Part shown: positions 53,101 to 64,000 of the stretch, in pieces
Numbering within the stretch: the first letter of the stretch is position 1
Layout of the letters: each line of letters starts with the position of its first letter
DNA from: Blastomussa wellsi
Taxonomy: Eukaryota; Cnidaria; Anthozoa; Scleractinia; Plerogyridae
DNA length: 64,000 bases
Assembly (NCBI GenBank): GCA_947652115.1
Contig: OX393573.1
Location: 13,886,491 to 13,950,490 of the forward strand
Reading direction: 5' to 3'
Made by a program: the position numbers and the translations under genes
The notes under the pieces: model-generated
The model's database searches: none
What the model was told of the DNA's origin: nothing
The model's input: only the letters and a program-made list of their open reading frames with translations

Positions 53101-56100
53101 TGTTGACAGTTTGTCACCACTGCATGTTATTATGCGGCTGCCATGGCAATACCGAAAATCATGGACACAGTTGGCATCAAAATTTTTGCAATTCTCTACT
53201 TGCACAATACCATAACACACCGCTTCTACCCCCAAAAAAATTTGCATAGGCATTTTTTTAGATTTCCCATGGGACATCTTCATGTCCCAGGAGAAATTGC
53301 AAACAATGATTATGCAAAATTTTGGGGAGTAAAAGAGGTGTATTATGGGATTTGTGCAAGTAGAGAATGGATAATTGAACAGCTACTAAAAATCACGGTA
53401 TCATGGAGAAAATCCTCTTTTCACAATAGTTGAAACCTAAAATGGTGTAGTGGGGGGTGGCATGCAACCCTCACCCCTCCCCTGGTACGTAGTAGGGTTA
53501 AAATTCCAGGCTATTCGAAGCTTCGGACGTGGTGCAGGAGCCCCTTTCCGGCCTGTACGCTTTTTAAAGCTGAAAGAGTTTGCACTCTTTCTTTTTTTAT
53601 GTAAGCGCAATCCAATTATAGTAGTAGTGGAGCTTTTGCTTCAAGGATATATTATTCTTTTAAGTCGCTGCAAAATTGGATGTTTGCTTTTTAGTCGAAG
53701 TAAACAATAAAAATAATTTCCTTGATTTCGATGTCAAAAATGGAAAATGAGATTTTACCGGAGTCTGGTTCCATTATGGAATGATCGGAATGTAAACAAA
53801 GCGGATTCCCATTTAGCATAAAATAGCGGTTACTGAAGAATAAAGTTAAAATTCACCGATTTTCTTTGCTCTAACGATTCTAGAACAAAAAAAAAATAAC
53901 GAAAAAGATTTCTAGTTTAATTTCGTTTTGAAAGAAATAGATGTAACTTGAAATACTTTTTCTGCTGAAAATAACACTTTGTAACACAAAAGAAACTTTT
54001 TAATTCAAAATGCTACTTGCCACATTTGATTTCTTGCCTTTAGAACTAAAAGTTTTTCAATCGTTATTGAAACGTGTTTACTAAAGAGAAAATGGTCTCA
54101 GCTAAAACTGGAATTGTAACCCAAACTAGGTGTTGTTTTATAACTGAAAGAGGGATCTCTTTAAAGTGAAAATTCGCTCATTTTCAACTCGTAAGGGCCT
54201 ATTTTTCATCTCAAAATTGTCTTGTTCTTTTCAAAAGACACCAAAATATGATACCTCTTTTACTCAGGGGTCTATTTTCGCTCACAATTCACGGTTATTT
54301 TTCTAAAAAATAATCGTTCAGCTTAAAGGTATTTTTCAGACTCTTAACTCTGAGTGGCCATTTAAGTCTTTCTCGGGTGAAAAAGTAACGTTTTCATATC
54401 AAAAACTCACTTCCTCTCGAAAGAGAACCTTTTCTGAAAAATATGATACTTTTTAAGTCAGACAGACGATTCTTTTTACTTCAAATTGATTTTTAAGTAT
54501 AAAAGTAAACGTTTCAACTGGAAGGAATAGTGCAAGTGTCCATTTTCAACGAAACAATGAACTTCTTCATCAAAGAAAAACGAGTCTGTCTTAACTTGTT
54601 CTAGTTTCTAAAGTTCTATTTCTGTTTAAAGGACTGTACTTCAAATACTAATGAACTGAAATTGTTGACAACAGGTGTTTTGAGGTTGAAAATATATTTT
54701 CATGATTTTCTTGGACTTGTTTTCTACAAGGTCATATGTTAACAAATTGATTTGCAAATAGATGAAAAAAAATTGGATATAAAATTTTAGTATGAGAACG
54801 GTAGTTAAAACTGTCAATCAATTCTTACTGATGGAAGGAACGGTTAAATTAATTATGAAACTTACCTGGGCCAGGTGATTTTAAAGTTTTCAATTGTGCG
54901 TGAGACAAATATTCTCAGCCATTACTTCTTCAAAATAATTTGTTCCGCCTGCGTTTAATGTACACTGATGTGGGGATTTTTTTAATTGTCCTAGATTTCT
55001 AATTAAAATGTTGAAAACACTCTCTTTCCGGTAGCCAGGAACTTTTTTTTTTCTAAGATCTGTAATGTAGGTCTTAAAAAGGATATTATTTTGCTTGATT
55101 ACGTTCAAAACCGGTTTTCTAACAAATTTAAATTTCTGCACAGAGAGTACAACAGCAAACGTTCCAGCTTATAGATTGCTTACAAGCTGTGATCGGATTA
55201 TGATTTCTACTTTAAATAATCAATATAAGCCAAACAGGATGGTCAAAGGATATTGTAATTGTCTTCGCGTTTAACAAAATCTTGCAGCTTATGTTAAGAC
55301 AAGAATGGAGAGTTCGCATGTTTAAATTGTCTAAAGGCCCATGTTAAAATCATTTGTGAAGAGAGCATGCCAATAGCATTTCGTCAGTGCAAAAAGGTAT
55401 GTGGTTGTTTAAAAAGAATTGGTATGGATGGACTCGGCAACTATCCTATTTTTCACCTGTGCAAAAAACCGCTTGAAAAAAGCTCAATTGGCTGAGAAAT
55501 AACACGATTTTCAAAAGTGGTCAAAATGGCCGATTTTGGGTGTTTTTCATAGCGAAAGTTTCAATGTTTTTCTACTCGTCCGATTTTAGCCTAATTTGTG
55601 CGGATGGACTCGGGAGCCGTCCTAAATTTGATATGTGCAAAAAGCCGCTTGAAAAAAAGCTCAACTGGCTGAGAAATGACACGATTTTCATAGGGGGGAC
55701 CATAGGAAAAGTTTCAAAATCGGCCGACTTTTTGGCTCGACTTCGAAAGGCTCTAAAATAGCAACCGCTTGTCCGATTATTGCCTAATTGGTATGGATGG
55801 ACTTATCAACTATCCTATTTTTCACCTGTGCAAAAAGGGCCAAATTGGCTGAGAAATTTGAAAAGAAATTTGAAAAGTGTTCAAAATGGCCGATTTTCGT
55901 TCTTTTTTCTAAGGGGGGGCCATAGGAAAATTTTCAATTTTTTTTCGACTCGTCGGATTTTAGCTTAATTGGTGCAAATTGACTCGGGAGGCTGCTTAGA
56001 ATTGATCTGTGCAAAAAACGCCTGAAAAAAGCCCAATTGGCTGAGAAATGATACGATTTTCAAAATGGCCAATTTTAGACTTTTTTCATAGGGGGATCAT

Positions 56101-57389
56101 AGGAAAATTTTCAAAATCTTCATCCTTGAAGATCCCTAAACAATCTTCCGTGTTCTTTTAAATGGAGACGTTTTCGAAATTGTTAGCTAAAATAGTTTTT
56201 CTCTGCAATTGTCTGTGATTTTTTCGGGGGGGGGGAGGGGCTGACGGTGGGGGGTTGTTTGCGGTTTGTTCTGTTCGCTAAATTTGGTTTGGTTGCAATG
56301 TCAGACTTCTATGTTGTAAATTTCGAAGGTTGCCGGATAACTGTAATAACCGATGTTTTAGAAAACGGAGAGACATTGTTATACAGGGATCAAAAATCAA
56401 AAATCAAAAGCCGCGAGTAACGGTGAAATTTTAAATAGTATTGTCAAATACTGCAAAAACTATCGAAAAAATAACAAAATACATTTAGAACGTTTGGCAT
56501 AACTTTTGAAAAAATAACGGTGGAACTTTGGAGGCATGTTCAGATATCAACTGCGTTGTTCAGAGTCTACGCGATGTGACCATCCTTTTTGTCGGTTACG
56601 GATTTTCCTTTGCCATCGATATCTTTGAGTTTTTCTTTGCAACTTCCAACGACGGGTTGTATGAATTATGCCTATCCAATTCGTTTTTCTTTTTTGTGTA
56701 ATTTTAATAGCCAGAGATGTATTTCCTTTTTTTCCTTTTGCTAGAAAAAAATACGTCTTTTGGCTACTAAAAAAATTGAGGATTTTGCTTCTTCGAAATT
56801 CTGAAAAAGAAAAAAGAAAGGTCGATGGGGCCTCAGCCCCTTGCTGTGGGAGTTGTTAAGAAACAACTTAAAGAACTCGACGGCGAGAGAGAGAGGCCGT
56901 CGACGCCAGAGGGCGCGCGTCAAACCGCTAGGCCACGGTGGCGTTGAGAAAAATATGGCCAAATTTTAATAGATGTAGGTTCGGAGCTATTGTTTAACGA
57001 AATTATGCATAAAGGACTCATTGGTATACAAAAATACTCATTGGTATTCAAAATTGATGACGCATTAATACACAGGGGACGAAAAAGGCGGGCAAACAGA
57101 ATTACCATATAACGTTTATTTCATGTTTTTCAATAATTTTTTGATTTTGTTCAAGTTGAACGAAAGTAGTAGCAGTAGTAGTAGTAGTAATGGTAAAGCT
57201 TGAATTGCCGGTAGCTAATTTCTTGCAGTTTCGCAAACTAAATAGAACTGATATTTTGTGATTGCATTTCTTATTGTAAACATTCTTCTGACTCTACACG
57301 CATGTTGCTTTTTCCTTTCAGTGTATCTTGGACTTCTTGCTAAGTGGGCGATGAAGATCAAAGTCAAGTACAAAGAAGACAAGAATTAA
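50149..57389 (+). CDS. Possible multi-exon small gene, unrecognised
   Basis: Four segments have open frame plus good splice consensus: 50149-50311 (NTLVAQKIVMLRQEGKPG, donor GTAAGT), 50724-50811 (RRTKRMELFHNTNQEAFHG, donor GTAAAC), 51626-51687 (WYKPYGTGPIHFRQNIFIM, donor GTAAGT) and 57322-57389 (YLGLLAKWAMKIKVKYKED, then TAA). The second and third join in phase. The first to second and third to fourth joins do not, so an exon is missing, a smaller acceptor inside the second is used (50794 would fit), or some segments are false. An ATG at 48279 followed by a GTAATG donor could be the first exon. I do not recognise the product, and no strong membrane segment or domain is visible. Confidence 0.3.
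53191..53369. mobile_element. Foldback MITE, family A copy 3
   Basis: ATTCTCTACTTGCACAA on the left pairs with TTGTGCAAGTAGAGAAT on the right. Inside are CCATAACACACC, TTTGCATAGGCATT and CCCAGGAGAAATTGCAAAC, the same order of blocks as copies 1 and 2 but more diverged. Confidence 0.7.
55421..56125. repeat. Unclassified tandem-like repeat family, locus 2
   Basis: Four diverged units begin near 55421, 55595, 55788 and 55970. They carry the marker blocks of locus 1: TATGGATGGACT, CTATCCTATTTTTCACCTGT, GCAAAAAACCGCTTGAAAAA, TTGGCTGAGAAATGACACG, CAAAATGGCCGATTTT. A stretch similar to TTTCATAGGGGG and GGAAAATTTTCAA closes most units. Confidence 0.75.
56880..56945 (-). mobile_element. Possible SINE head fragment
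   Basis: On the - strand the sequence ACCGTGGCCTAGCGGTTTGA resembles a tRNA A box region. A following GACGGCCTCTCTC stretch does not give a clear B box. Too short to assign. Confidence 0.3.
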
Positions 57390-57655
57390 CTGTTAAGAAC
57401 TCAGGACAATAATTTTAGAGGTAATAAGTTTGATTTAGCCACCTGAAATAATCTTTCTTAATATCCAAACAGACTCGGTTACAAGGCAGAATGAAGATAT
57501 TAACTTCGCAATAACACTAAAACAAAATTGAATAATCAGTTTGTGGACAAATTTGAATGACCGTAGTCTAGCTTAAAACATTGTTTGAGGAGAGGCTAAT
57601 TTCATAGTTTGATGTAATCTATAGTTGTGTAGTCTATCAGCCTATTCTGGGAGAG

Positions 57656-57913
57656 TAATAATTCGCTCTGGAGTTTTGGTAATGACGTTGAAAAAGTTCC
57701 GTTAATTGCACGAGTCTGAGCAATAAAAGTTTTAAAATATTTTGCGACAGCCATTGACAAAATGCTATGTAATTCGCCTCGACATATTTAAGTCAGGAGT
57801 TTTCTAGCAATTTGTCAATGGCTGTTACGAAAAATTTAAAACTTTTATTGATCAAACTCATACAATTTACGGTACTTTCTCAACGTCATTATCAAAATTC
57901 AGAGCGAATTATT
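57656..57913. repeat. Foldback element with AATAATTCGCTCT ends
   Basis: The left AATAATTCGCTCTGGAGTTTTGGTAATGACG has its imperfect complement at 57880-57913. GACAGCCATTGACAAA and TTTGTCAATGGCTGT form inner arms. About 258 bp long, with weaker pairing beyond. Confidence 0.75.
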
Positions 57914-58141
57914 GCTGTCACGGAAAGAGTGATAGATTAGACAAGAAAGCATATTTTGATTGCATAGTTTACGATTTCAGATGAGATATTGAGTACTGCC
58001 GCTTAAACTTACAAATTGAAGTCCGAATCGTTAGTCTTTATATTCAAAAACTTGTAAATAGAATTTTCCTGTTTCAAGCTTTCAAAAAGAATTTAGTTCT
58101 GTTATTTTAAATCTCACTTTGCAAATTAGTTTTAAAAGCAG

Positions 58142-58278
58142 TATTAATTTTTCAATGTCTAAACCAGAAGTTACTAAGTGTGGAAATCACGACTCATGCC
58201 ATGAGTAAAACAAAATTTTTGTATTTTGAGCGTGATTTCAACACAATATTTTCTGGTTTAGACATTGAAAAATTAATA
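58142..58278. mobile_element. MITE with perfect 26-bp inverted ends
   Basis: 58142-58167 and 58253-58278 are exact reverse complements; the end begins TATTAATTTTTCAATGTCTA. The 85-bp interior holds a weaker inverted GGAAATCACG/CGTGATTTC pair. Confidence 0.8.
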
Positions 58279-59215
58279 TTGTTTAATGAGAACAACTTTA
58301 CTTGTAATAATTTGATGTTTTAATAAAGAAATATTCTTTCTATAGCTCTTGTTTCTTTCTTTTATTGTCAAGCGTACATAAGTAAAAATTGCGCTTTTAA
58401 AAGGGGCCTGGAAACTAGTCAAAATGTAGGCTATCTCTTTTACTACATTTTGACTATGTAGGGTTGCCAAACGGAAAAAAACTTCTGCGATTTTGAACAG
58501 AGTCTAGCCTGAAATCAAAGCTATACTTAGGACTTTTGATGAGACAAATCCATTGCACAGTGCAAGATTTTCCCGCCAAAAGACTTAGTATATTTTTGAC
58601 TCAAAACCAGACACCATTCAAAAGCACAGACCTTTTTTTCCAAGGACAATTTTCCCGCCAAAAGACCCCTTTTAAAAAACGCGATACCTACATATACTTT
58701 ATTTAACCTCGAATTTAGAGTAGCTAAAGATAAGCTAGTATCTTCGAGTTACAAGATTAGTATGATTCTAATACTACTAAGATGTAGACTTATCGACATT
58801 TCTTCTTTTTAATTTGAGATATACAAGATTGTCCTGCAAATGACTTTTCGAATGAGTTTCCCTGCTACGTATAAAACTACGTGTATCATAAGTCAACAAC
58901 AACCAAAATGTTAATCAATGAATTTCTTGAATCTTCTGGCGTAGTCTTTTAACCTAAAATTAAAAGGAAAATTCAAGTTAATGGTTGGACCACACTTTCC
59001 AAAGTTTGTACTTGCATCATTCATCAGACTATTAATAAAACTATTCATGTAGTGTGACTGATTTAAAAATAACTACATAGAAGTTCATGTCTATGGAGAC
59101 GACCAAACTACCTGGAAAGCGAAGATAGGCTTCACTTTTACTTGTGTTATAAATAACAACTTTGCAGAAAATGAAAAAGAAATGACATCTTACTGATCCT
59201 TGCATAAGAATTTAA

Positions 59216-60350
59216 GGTGGCTCATCTCAGTTTTTCAGAACCACACCAACCCAGCTTTAACAGGCTGCAGCTTCGCTGTCTTGCTTAGGGAAAAGATTGA
59301 ATAAGGTTTCCTAAAATGTACATTTCATTGGCATCTATGTTACCATAGCAACGAAATGATGACGTCATTGTTTCTTAAAATCAGCATTTTTCTCGAAATC
59401 CAGACCTAAACTTTTAAAACGAATCAACCTCCCTTCTGGTATACATTTAGATCTTCCACACTGCAAAGTTTGAAAAAATCTATGAGAGTGTTTTTGAAAT
59501 TTTGCTGTCAAAATTTAACAAGTTCGCCGTAGTATCAGTTAGTTGCTGATCCCAAAGCACACAAATATGTAGAATATAGACAGAAGATAAACTTCTGAAA
59601 CAAACCAGCTGTCAACAAGTAATAGGATAACGAAACTTTCCGCAGCGAATGCAAAAGTATCCTATATTTTTATAAATATTTTGCGCTCTTAAAATGGTTC
59701 AATGCCTTTGAAATTTTCAGGGATGACACATAACATGCTAAACTTTCGATCTAGAGATTTTAAAAAAATTCTATCGACTAGTTTTTAAATAGAAGCTCCC
59801 ATATCAAAGACGTTCCTTCTATGAGAAAAATGTGAATATTAAATACATTACTTTTGAGTTCGCAGAGAGAAATCTAGTGAAGCAAACTGGATGAAAACTT
59901 TCAGGAAAGTTGTTCTATGTCAAAGGTATAAGCCATGGAAAGGACATTGTTACAATCTACAGGAAGCCACTGGAATCACGAACTAACCGATACTAAGGCA
60001 AACTTGTTAAATTTTGACAGCAAAATATTCAACTTGCTTTTTTCAAAAACGCTCTTGTATAATTTTTTAAAACTTTGCAGTGTGGAAGACCTAAATGTAT
60101 ACTAGAAGGGACGTGCATTCATTTTAAAAGTTTAGGTCTGGATTTTGAGAAAAATGCTGATTTTAAGAAACCATGACGTCATCATTTCGTTGCTATGGTA
60201 ACACCGATGCCAATGAAATGTACATTTTGGGAAACCTTATTAAATTTCTAGTTGATGTGTGGAAAATCTTGCCCGACCGACGCAAGACAGCGAAGCTGTA
60301 GCCTATTAAAGCTGGGTTGGTGTGGTTCCGAAAAACTGAGATAAGCCACC
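59216..60350. mobile_element. 1.1-kb foldback element flanked by TTAA, GGTGGCT ends
   Basis: The left end GGTGGCTCATCTCAGTTTTT and the reverse complement of the right end GGTGGCTTATCTCAGTTTTT begin arms of about 350 bp that stay similar through CCACACCAACCCAGCTTTAA, CAGCTTCGCTGTCTTGC and TGGTTACCATAGCAACGAAAT-like blocks. A TTAA touches both ends (59212-59215 and 60351-60354), a possible target-site duplication. No transposase ORF. Confidence 0.85.
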
Positions 60351-61587
60351 TTAACGCACATGCAGTCCGAAAAGCTTCAATTATGATTCAATATCATTTT
60401 CTTAATCTTCTACAGCCTGAGTGAAACTTTGTTATAAACACATCTATGCATGGCGTACCTACTTTTCATTTTGGTTCTATTTATTTATCAAAGCGACCCT
60501 TCTGTTCCAAGATTAAAAAAGAAAGTCTCAAAACTAGTCAAAATGCATTTTCGTTAATGTAAGTTATGAGAATTTGACAGTGCATCAAGATATGCCTAAT
60601 ATTCATGCTTGTTCTTCTTACTGCTACACCAATTCGATAAAACTGCAGATTTTCTTACTGAATGCCTTACATTTCCTTTAACATTCACTCTGAGAAATGT
60701 TTCATAACAATTTCCCATAGAATCATTGTAAATCCTTTCCATGCGGACTTTTGTTTCCTTACTTTTGTACATTGAATACAACACAATCAGTGTCAATAAC
60801 AATTTTTGAGAATCACCGCCTATACGTGTTTTTCACATCTTGAAAAGTTAACCCTAAATTTTTCAAGTATATCAATTTCAATAATTTTCTATCAAAGCCA
60901 TCCTTGTTTCTTTGATGTTTTTCTACCTTTGCAAACAACTATTTCAAGGTTTTTGATTTGAGGCCTGATTAGACTAACTTCACTCTTGGCAACTAAAGCC
61001 CATTTACAAAAACTATCATTTTGGTGTACCACAGCTCGGTTTGAAAATTCCAAACTGTTGCAAAATTACTCAGGACAACAAGAGAGAATCTATAGCTATG
61101 TTATGGTTTGTACATCCTGAAAATTTAGCCCAAATTTGTTTGTCATTTGTAATCTGCATCAATCTTCTCCATCCTTGTTTCTGTTTGGTTCAGTATCACC
61201 TCTTTGGTGTTTTTCTTCGTTAGTAGACTAATGTTTTGTAGTTTCCAACATTGTAAGGGTAATTTTGTTCCATGCAAAGAAAGGAAACAACTCAAAATAT
61301 AGTGAGGAAAATAACTTGCTACAATTCAATTAACTTCTATGAAACAATCTAGCAGCAGCAGTTAAAGAAACAATCGACACCCAAAGAATGAGTTGTTTTC
61401 ATCAAAGTTGAAAAACCTTTCTGTTTGCTTGAACAGTATCAAATATCTTATACTTTATAGAGCAGTCTTGGGAAATTGTAGTATTTACTGCACAACGGCC
61501 TTTTTGCCTTCTTTGGGATACCATAAAACTGTACACAGAATTAAAACAATTTTAGTATCAACATCATTCGCTTTCACGTTGTAGCTC

Positions 61588-62176
61588 ATAAGGTCATTCA
61601 CAACAGTTTCCAGCACATTCCAGCTCTTGTACTTTGCTGGGCCAGTACAACCGCTCTTTATCAGTTGATGTTACAATAATGGTGCGAAACAAATACCAAA
61701 TAATTGGCGAACAAGTTGTGATTTTTTTCTTGGCATTTCTAGTTACCATAAAAACAATATAACCAGATTAAAACACCCTTAATTTTAGGTTTGATCTCCA
61801 TTTTTTATTGTTGAATACTGATTACCTCATAAAGATACATCTTTTTTCAAAGTTAACAAAATTTCCAGTAATGCTTTCAGAGCCACCTTTCCTGTTTGAA
61901 AATTTATGGTGTCTCTGAAACCGCTCTTTGGTTGATTACAATTCAGTAATAAACAAGGGGGTTCACTGATCTCCTTTTTGAGTTATAAGCACTTAAAGTT
62001 AAAGTTAAGGGTGTTTACAACCAGTTCTACTGTTGCTATGGTAACCAGAAATGTCACGAAAACAATCATAACTTTTTGAAACCATTATTCTAACATCAAC
62101 TGATAAAGAGCAGTAGCACTGAACCATTAAAATATAAGAGCTGGAATATGTTGGAAACTATTCTGAGCCACCTTAA
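61588..62176. mobile_element. Related, more decayed foldback (GGTGGCTCA end)
   Basis: Read as reverse complement, the right end begins TTAAGGTGGCTCAGAATAG, close to the 59216 element. The left end ATAAGGTCATTCACAACAG is degraded. Inner arms share TTTCCAGCACATTCCAGCTCTT, CTCTTTATCAGTTGATGTTA and ACACCCTTAA-type blocks. Confidence 0.7.
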
Positions 62177-62429
62177 TTAAGCTGTCACTTCTAAAACATT
62201 GACAGGTTTGAAAATACTAGATCTATTTTTAGCAGAAACATTTCAGAAGAGATATCACAAATTTAAAAATAATAAATTTCCTAAACAGAGTGCTTAAAGC
62301 GCTCAAACTGCTGTAACGTTTTGGCTGAAATAACCCTTTGCATCAGTTTAAAATGCATTGCACCTTTCATTTCTCCTTTTTACCTAATTATGACTGTTTA
62401 ATGTGGCTAAATATCATTTAGGCAAAGTT

Positions 62430-64000
62430 AAACTAGAGCGGGGCTGGTCAGCGGTCGTCCCCCATTGCAGTACGTGACCTACGGGGCGGCCCGTAGGGTT
62501 TTTGCAGGGCTTGTTTATCCACTCGTGCTCATGTTACGGTTTCGCTTTGTAGCTTTTGCCTGCTTGCTAGCACGTCGATTCAATTGCCTGCTGATTGTAG
62601 CGATCGCATTTTGCTCGCCCAAAGCTTTTGCTTAGCTATTTTCTCGCTCCTGACTATTACCGAGTCTTCACCATGCTGAATGCGTCTCGTCAAACCAACA
62701 ACAGTCTCTCGGCTGGCCTGGACGATCCGCTTCCCGGCTCTGGCGTTTCTGGAGAAAATCCTCAATCTCCAGAACCCCAAAGCGGCGAGATTCCTCTTCC
62801 AGGCTTCGACTTCGCACCCGGCAGCTAATGTTCCGTCGCCAGAGTTCTTGGCTTCAGTGGTAGCGGCAGTCAAACAGGCTTTGTCGGCCGAGCAGTCCGC
62901 CGGCTTGCAAACTTCATCCGGTGTGCCTTCCTCAATTGGGGGCGTTCCCCAATATGGCCTCTCCGCACAAGCTTCGCGCTTCGCCGCTTCTGGCGCTGGT
63001 TTCTCAAGTCCTTCGTTCAACCCTCCAGCGAGTACCGGAGCGGTGGCATCGCAACAAGGTAGGCAAAATTTTGTTGTACCTTCCTTTGTTCCAACTTTTT
63101 CCGCGCCGCTCGCGTCTTCGCTCGTAACTTCTTCACGTGTATCTTCATCGATCGTAACTTCAGCACCCTCAAGCTTCGCCATCTCGTTCCCTAGCTTGTC
63201 GTCGTCAATGCCTTCAGCCTCTGCGACGCTTCAACAATCCTTCGTGTTGCCACCGGGCTATTCGCCATTGCCGGCGAAGCTTGTGTCTCTTATCGTGTCG
63301 AATAAGTTCGTGGAGTTCAGCGAGCTGCTGTCCATCAACATTGACTTCGATCAAACTCAATCGGAGTCAGCTACCCAATACTTCCATGACGGGCGGCACT
63401 ACCTCGCGCTGGCGTCCAAAAAAACCAAGAAACGCGTCGAAGACATCGGCTCGTGGATGGAGGCGTTCTCGGTCTACTGTAGAGTTCTCACTTCACACTT
63501 CCCTAATCGTGCGGAGGACCTTTTGCTCTACCAAATGAACATCCTGTACATCTATTGGCAGCTGACCAGGAAAGTTTGGTGTACGTACGATCGGGCTTTC
63601 CGACAGAATGCGGCGGCTACCAATCTGACGGATTGGTCTAATGTTCATACTCAGCTGTTTAATTTCTGTGCGGCCGGCGCTTCTGTTCGCGACCTCGCCA
63701 ACATTACAGGAGAACCTCGCGGATCGACCTTCTCCGATATCATTTGCCGATCCTGGAACAGTGGCCGGTGTGTTGCTCCGCTCAACCCCTGCCGCTTTGC
63801 TCACAAGTGCTCAGGTTGTCATGGCCCTCATCGCATCGGAGAATGCCCTGCCAAGTCTTCCAGCAAGCAGACTGCTGACAACAAACATCCTCCAGGATCT
63901 CCTTCTCGTTCCCGCAGCAAGTCTAGGCGATCGTGAACTATATCGGAACTCTTAAGTCTCTCGCGTAGTCCGCGTAGTGGCCGCTTTTGTTGGCCGTTTC
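62430..64000 (+). mobile_element. 5' part of a GC-rich retroelement, truncated by the window edge
   Basis: From about 62440 the base composition shifts sharply to GC-rich and CpG-containing, unlike the AT-rich flank. A leader of about 230 nt precedes the gag-like ORF. After the ORF ends at 63936 the sequence continues to the window end without a recognisable second ORF yet. The layout is that of a DIRS-like or other gag-first retroelement; the clade call is inference because no reverse transcriptase, RNase H or recombinase is inside the window. Confidence 0.65.
62673..63936 (+). CDS. Retroelement gag-like protein with C-terminal Cys/His zinc motif, frame-shifted N terminus
   Basis: The long frame 62680-63936 (418 codons) starts with a Ser/Ala/Pro-rich region, including EFLASVVAAVKQALSAEQ, then a conserved-looking core (LLSINIDFDQ, DIGSWMEAFSVYCRVL, YDRAFRQNAA). 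It ends in a Cys/His cluster: WNSGRC, then NPCRFAHKCSGCHGPHRIGEC and an Arg/Ser-rich basic tail. A gag-like nucleic-acid-binding role is inferred. I have the impression that such C-rich ends occur in DIRS-type elements. The likely true start is ATG 62673, whose frame runs to a TAA at 62826; the long frame then continues in a different phase, so one indel separates them. Confidence 0.65.

Larger units (their letters stand above)
51688..57321. other. Long AT-rich stretch, repeats but no other gene seen
   Basis: It contains MITE family A copy 3 (53191-53369), the unclassified repeat locus 2 (55421-56125), a possible SINE head near 56880-56945 and a degenerate T-rich periodic stretch (about 54080-54620). 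Otherwise I see nothing that looks coding. Confidence 0.5.
57390..62430. other. Gene-free region made mostly of foldback elements
   Basis: Apart from the foldbacks at 57656, 58142, 59216 and 61588 I see only AT-rich DNA with short random open frames. There are no splice-consistent exons and no structural RNA. Confidence 0.55.

Noticed and set aside
62580..63182. 200-codon open frame on the - strand over the gag region
   Set aside because: It is the antisense shadow of the GC-rich gag-like ORF, whose codon composition keeps the opposite strand open.

Overview
This window is animal nuclear DNA that is rich in introns and repeats. It is most likely from an anthozoan cnidarian, probably a stony coral or close relative. 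The evidence is AT-rich non-coding DNA, many short phase-consistent exons with GT-AG introns, single-copy metazoan genes diverged from the vertebrate versions, and dense foldback/MITE elements, tRNA-derived SINEs, 3'-end LINE fragments, Penelope-type hammerhead-like repeats and a GC-rich gag-like retroelement ORF of a kind common in corals. Species assignment is inference; nothing here is bacterial or viral.

Three protein genes can be rebuilt exon by exon with consistent reading phase. (1) TDP2 (+, 1870-5702, 5 exons, 343 aa) is a tyrosyl-DNA phosphodiesterase. (2) FBXO9 (-, 15350-8163, 13 exons, 423 aa) is an SCF substrate receptor and lies tail-to-tail with TDP2. (3) CENPE (+, 15686-46381, 40 exons, 2806 aa) is the kinetochore kinesin-7; it lies head-to-head with FBXO9 across a 335-bp promoter carrying E2F-, CCAAT- and CHR-like sites. 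CENPE dominates the window. It has an N-terminal motor, a very long coiled-coil stalk that has grown by three kinds of internal duplication (four 327-bp repeats in exon 24, 165-bp repeats in exon 31, duplicated exon cassettes 32-36), and a C-terminal CTNQ that looks like a farnesylation box.

From 46382 to 62430 the sequence is mostly repeats: foldback elements, a (TGTCTTG)n-like array, a tandem repeat family of unknown nature at two loci, a LINE 3' fragment with an (AAT)n tail, and possible exons of an unrecognised small gene (50149-57389). The right end (about 62430-64000) is the 5' part of a retroelement with a gag-like ORF, most likely DIRS/tyrosine-recombinase type, cut by the window edge.

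The most unusual signals outside the genes are the hammerhead-ribozyme-like motifs. One at 22523-22555 has an intact core. Three copies of a second subfamily share a CCGACGA variant core but can still form stems I and II. TDP2 (topoisomerase II damage repair), FBXO9 (ubiquitin ligase) and CENP-E (chromosome congression) are not an operon; the only functional link the sequence suggests is the shared FBXO9/CENPE promoter.
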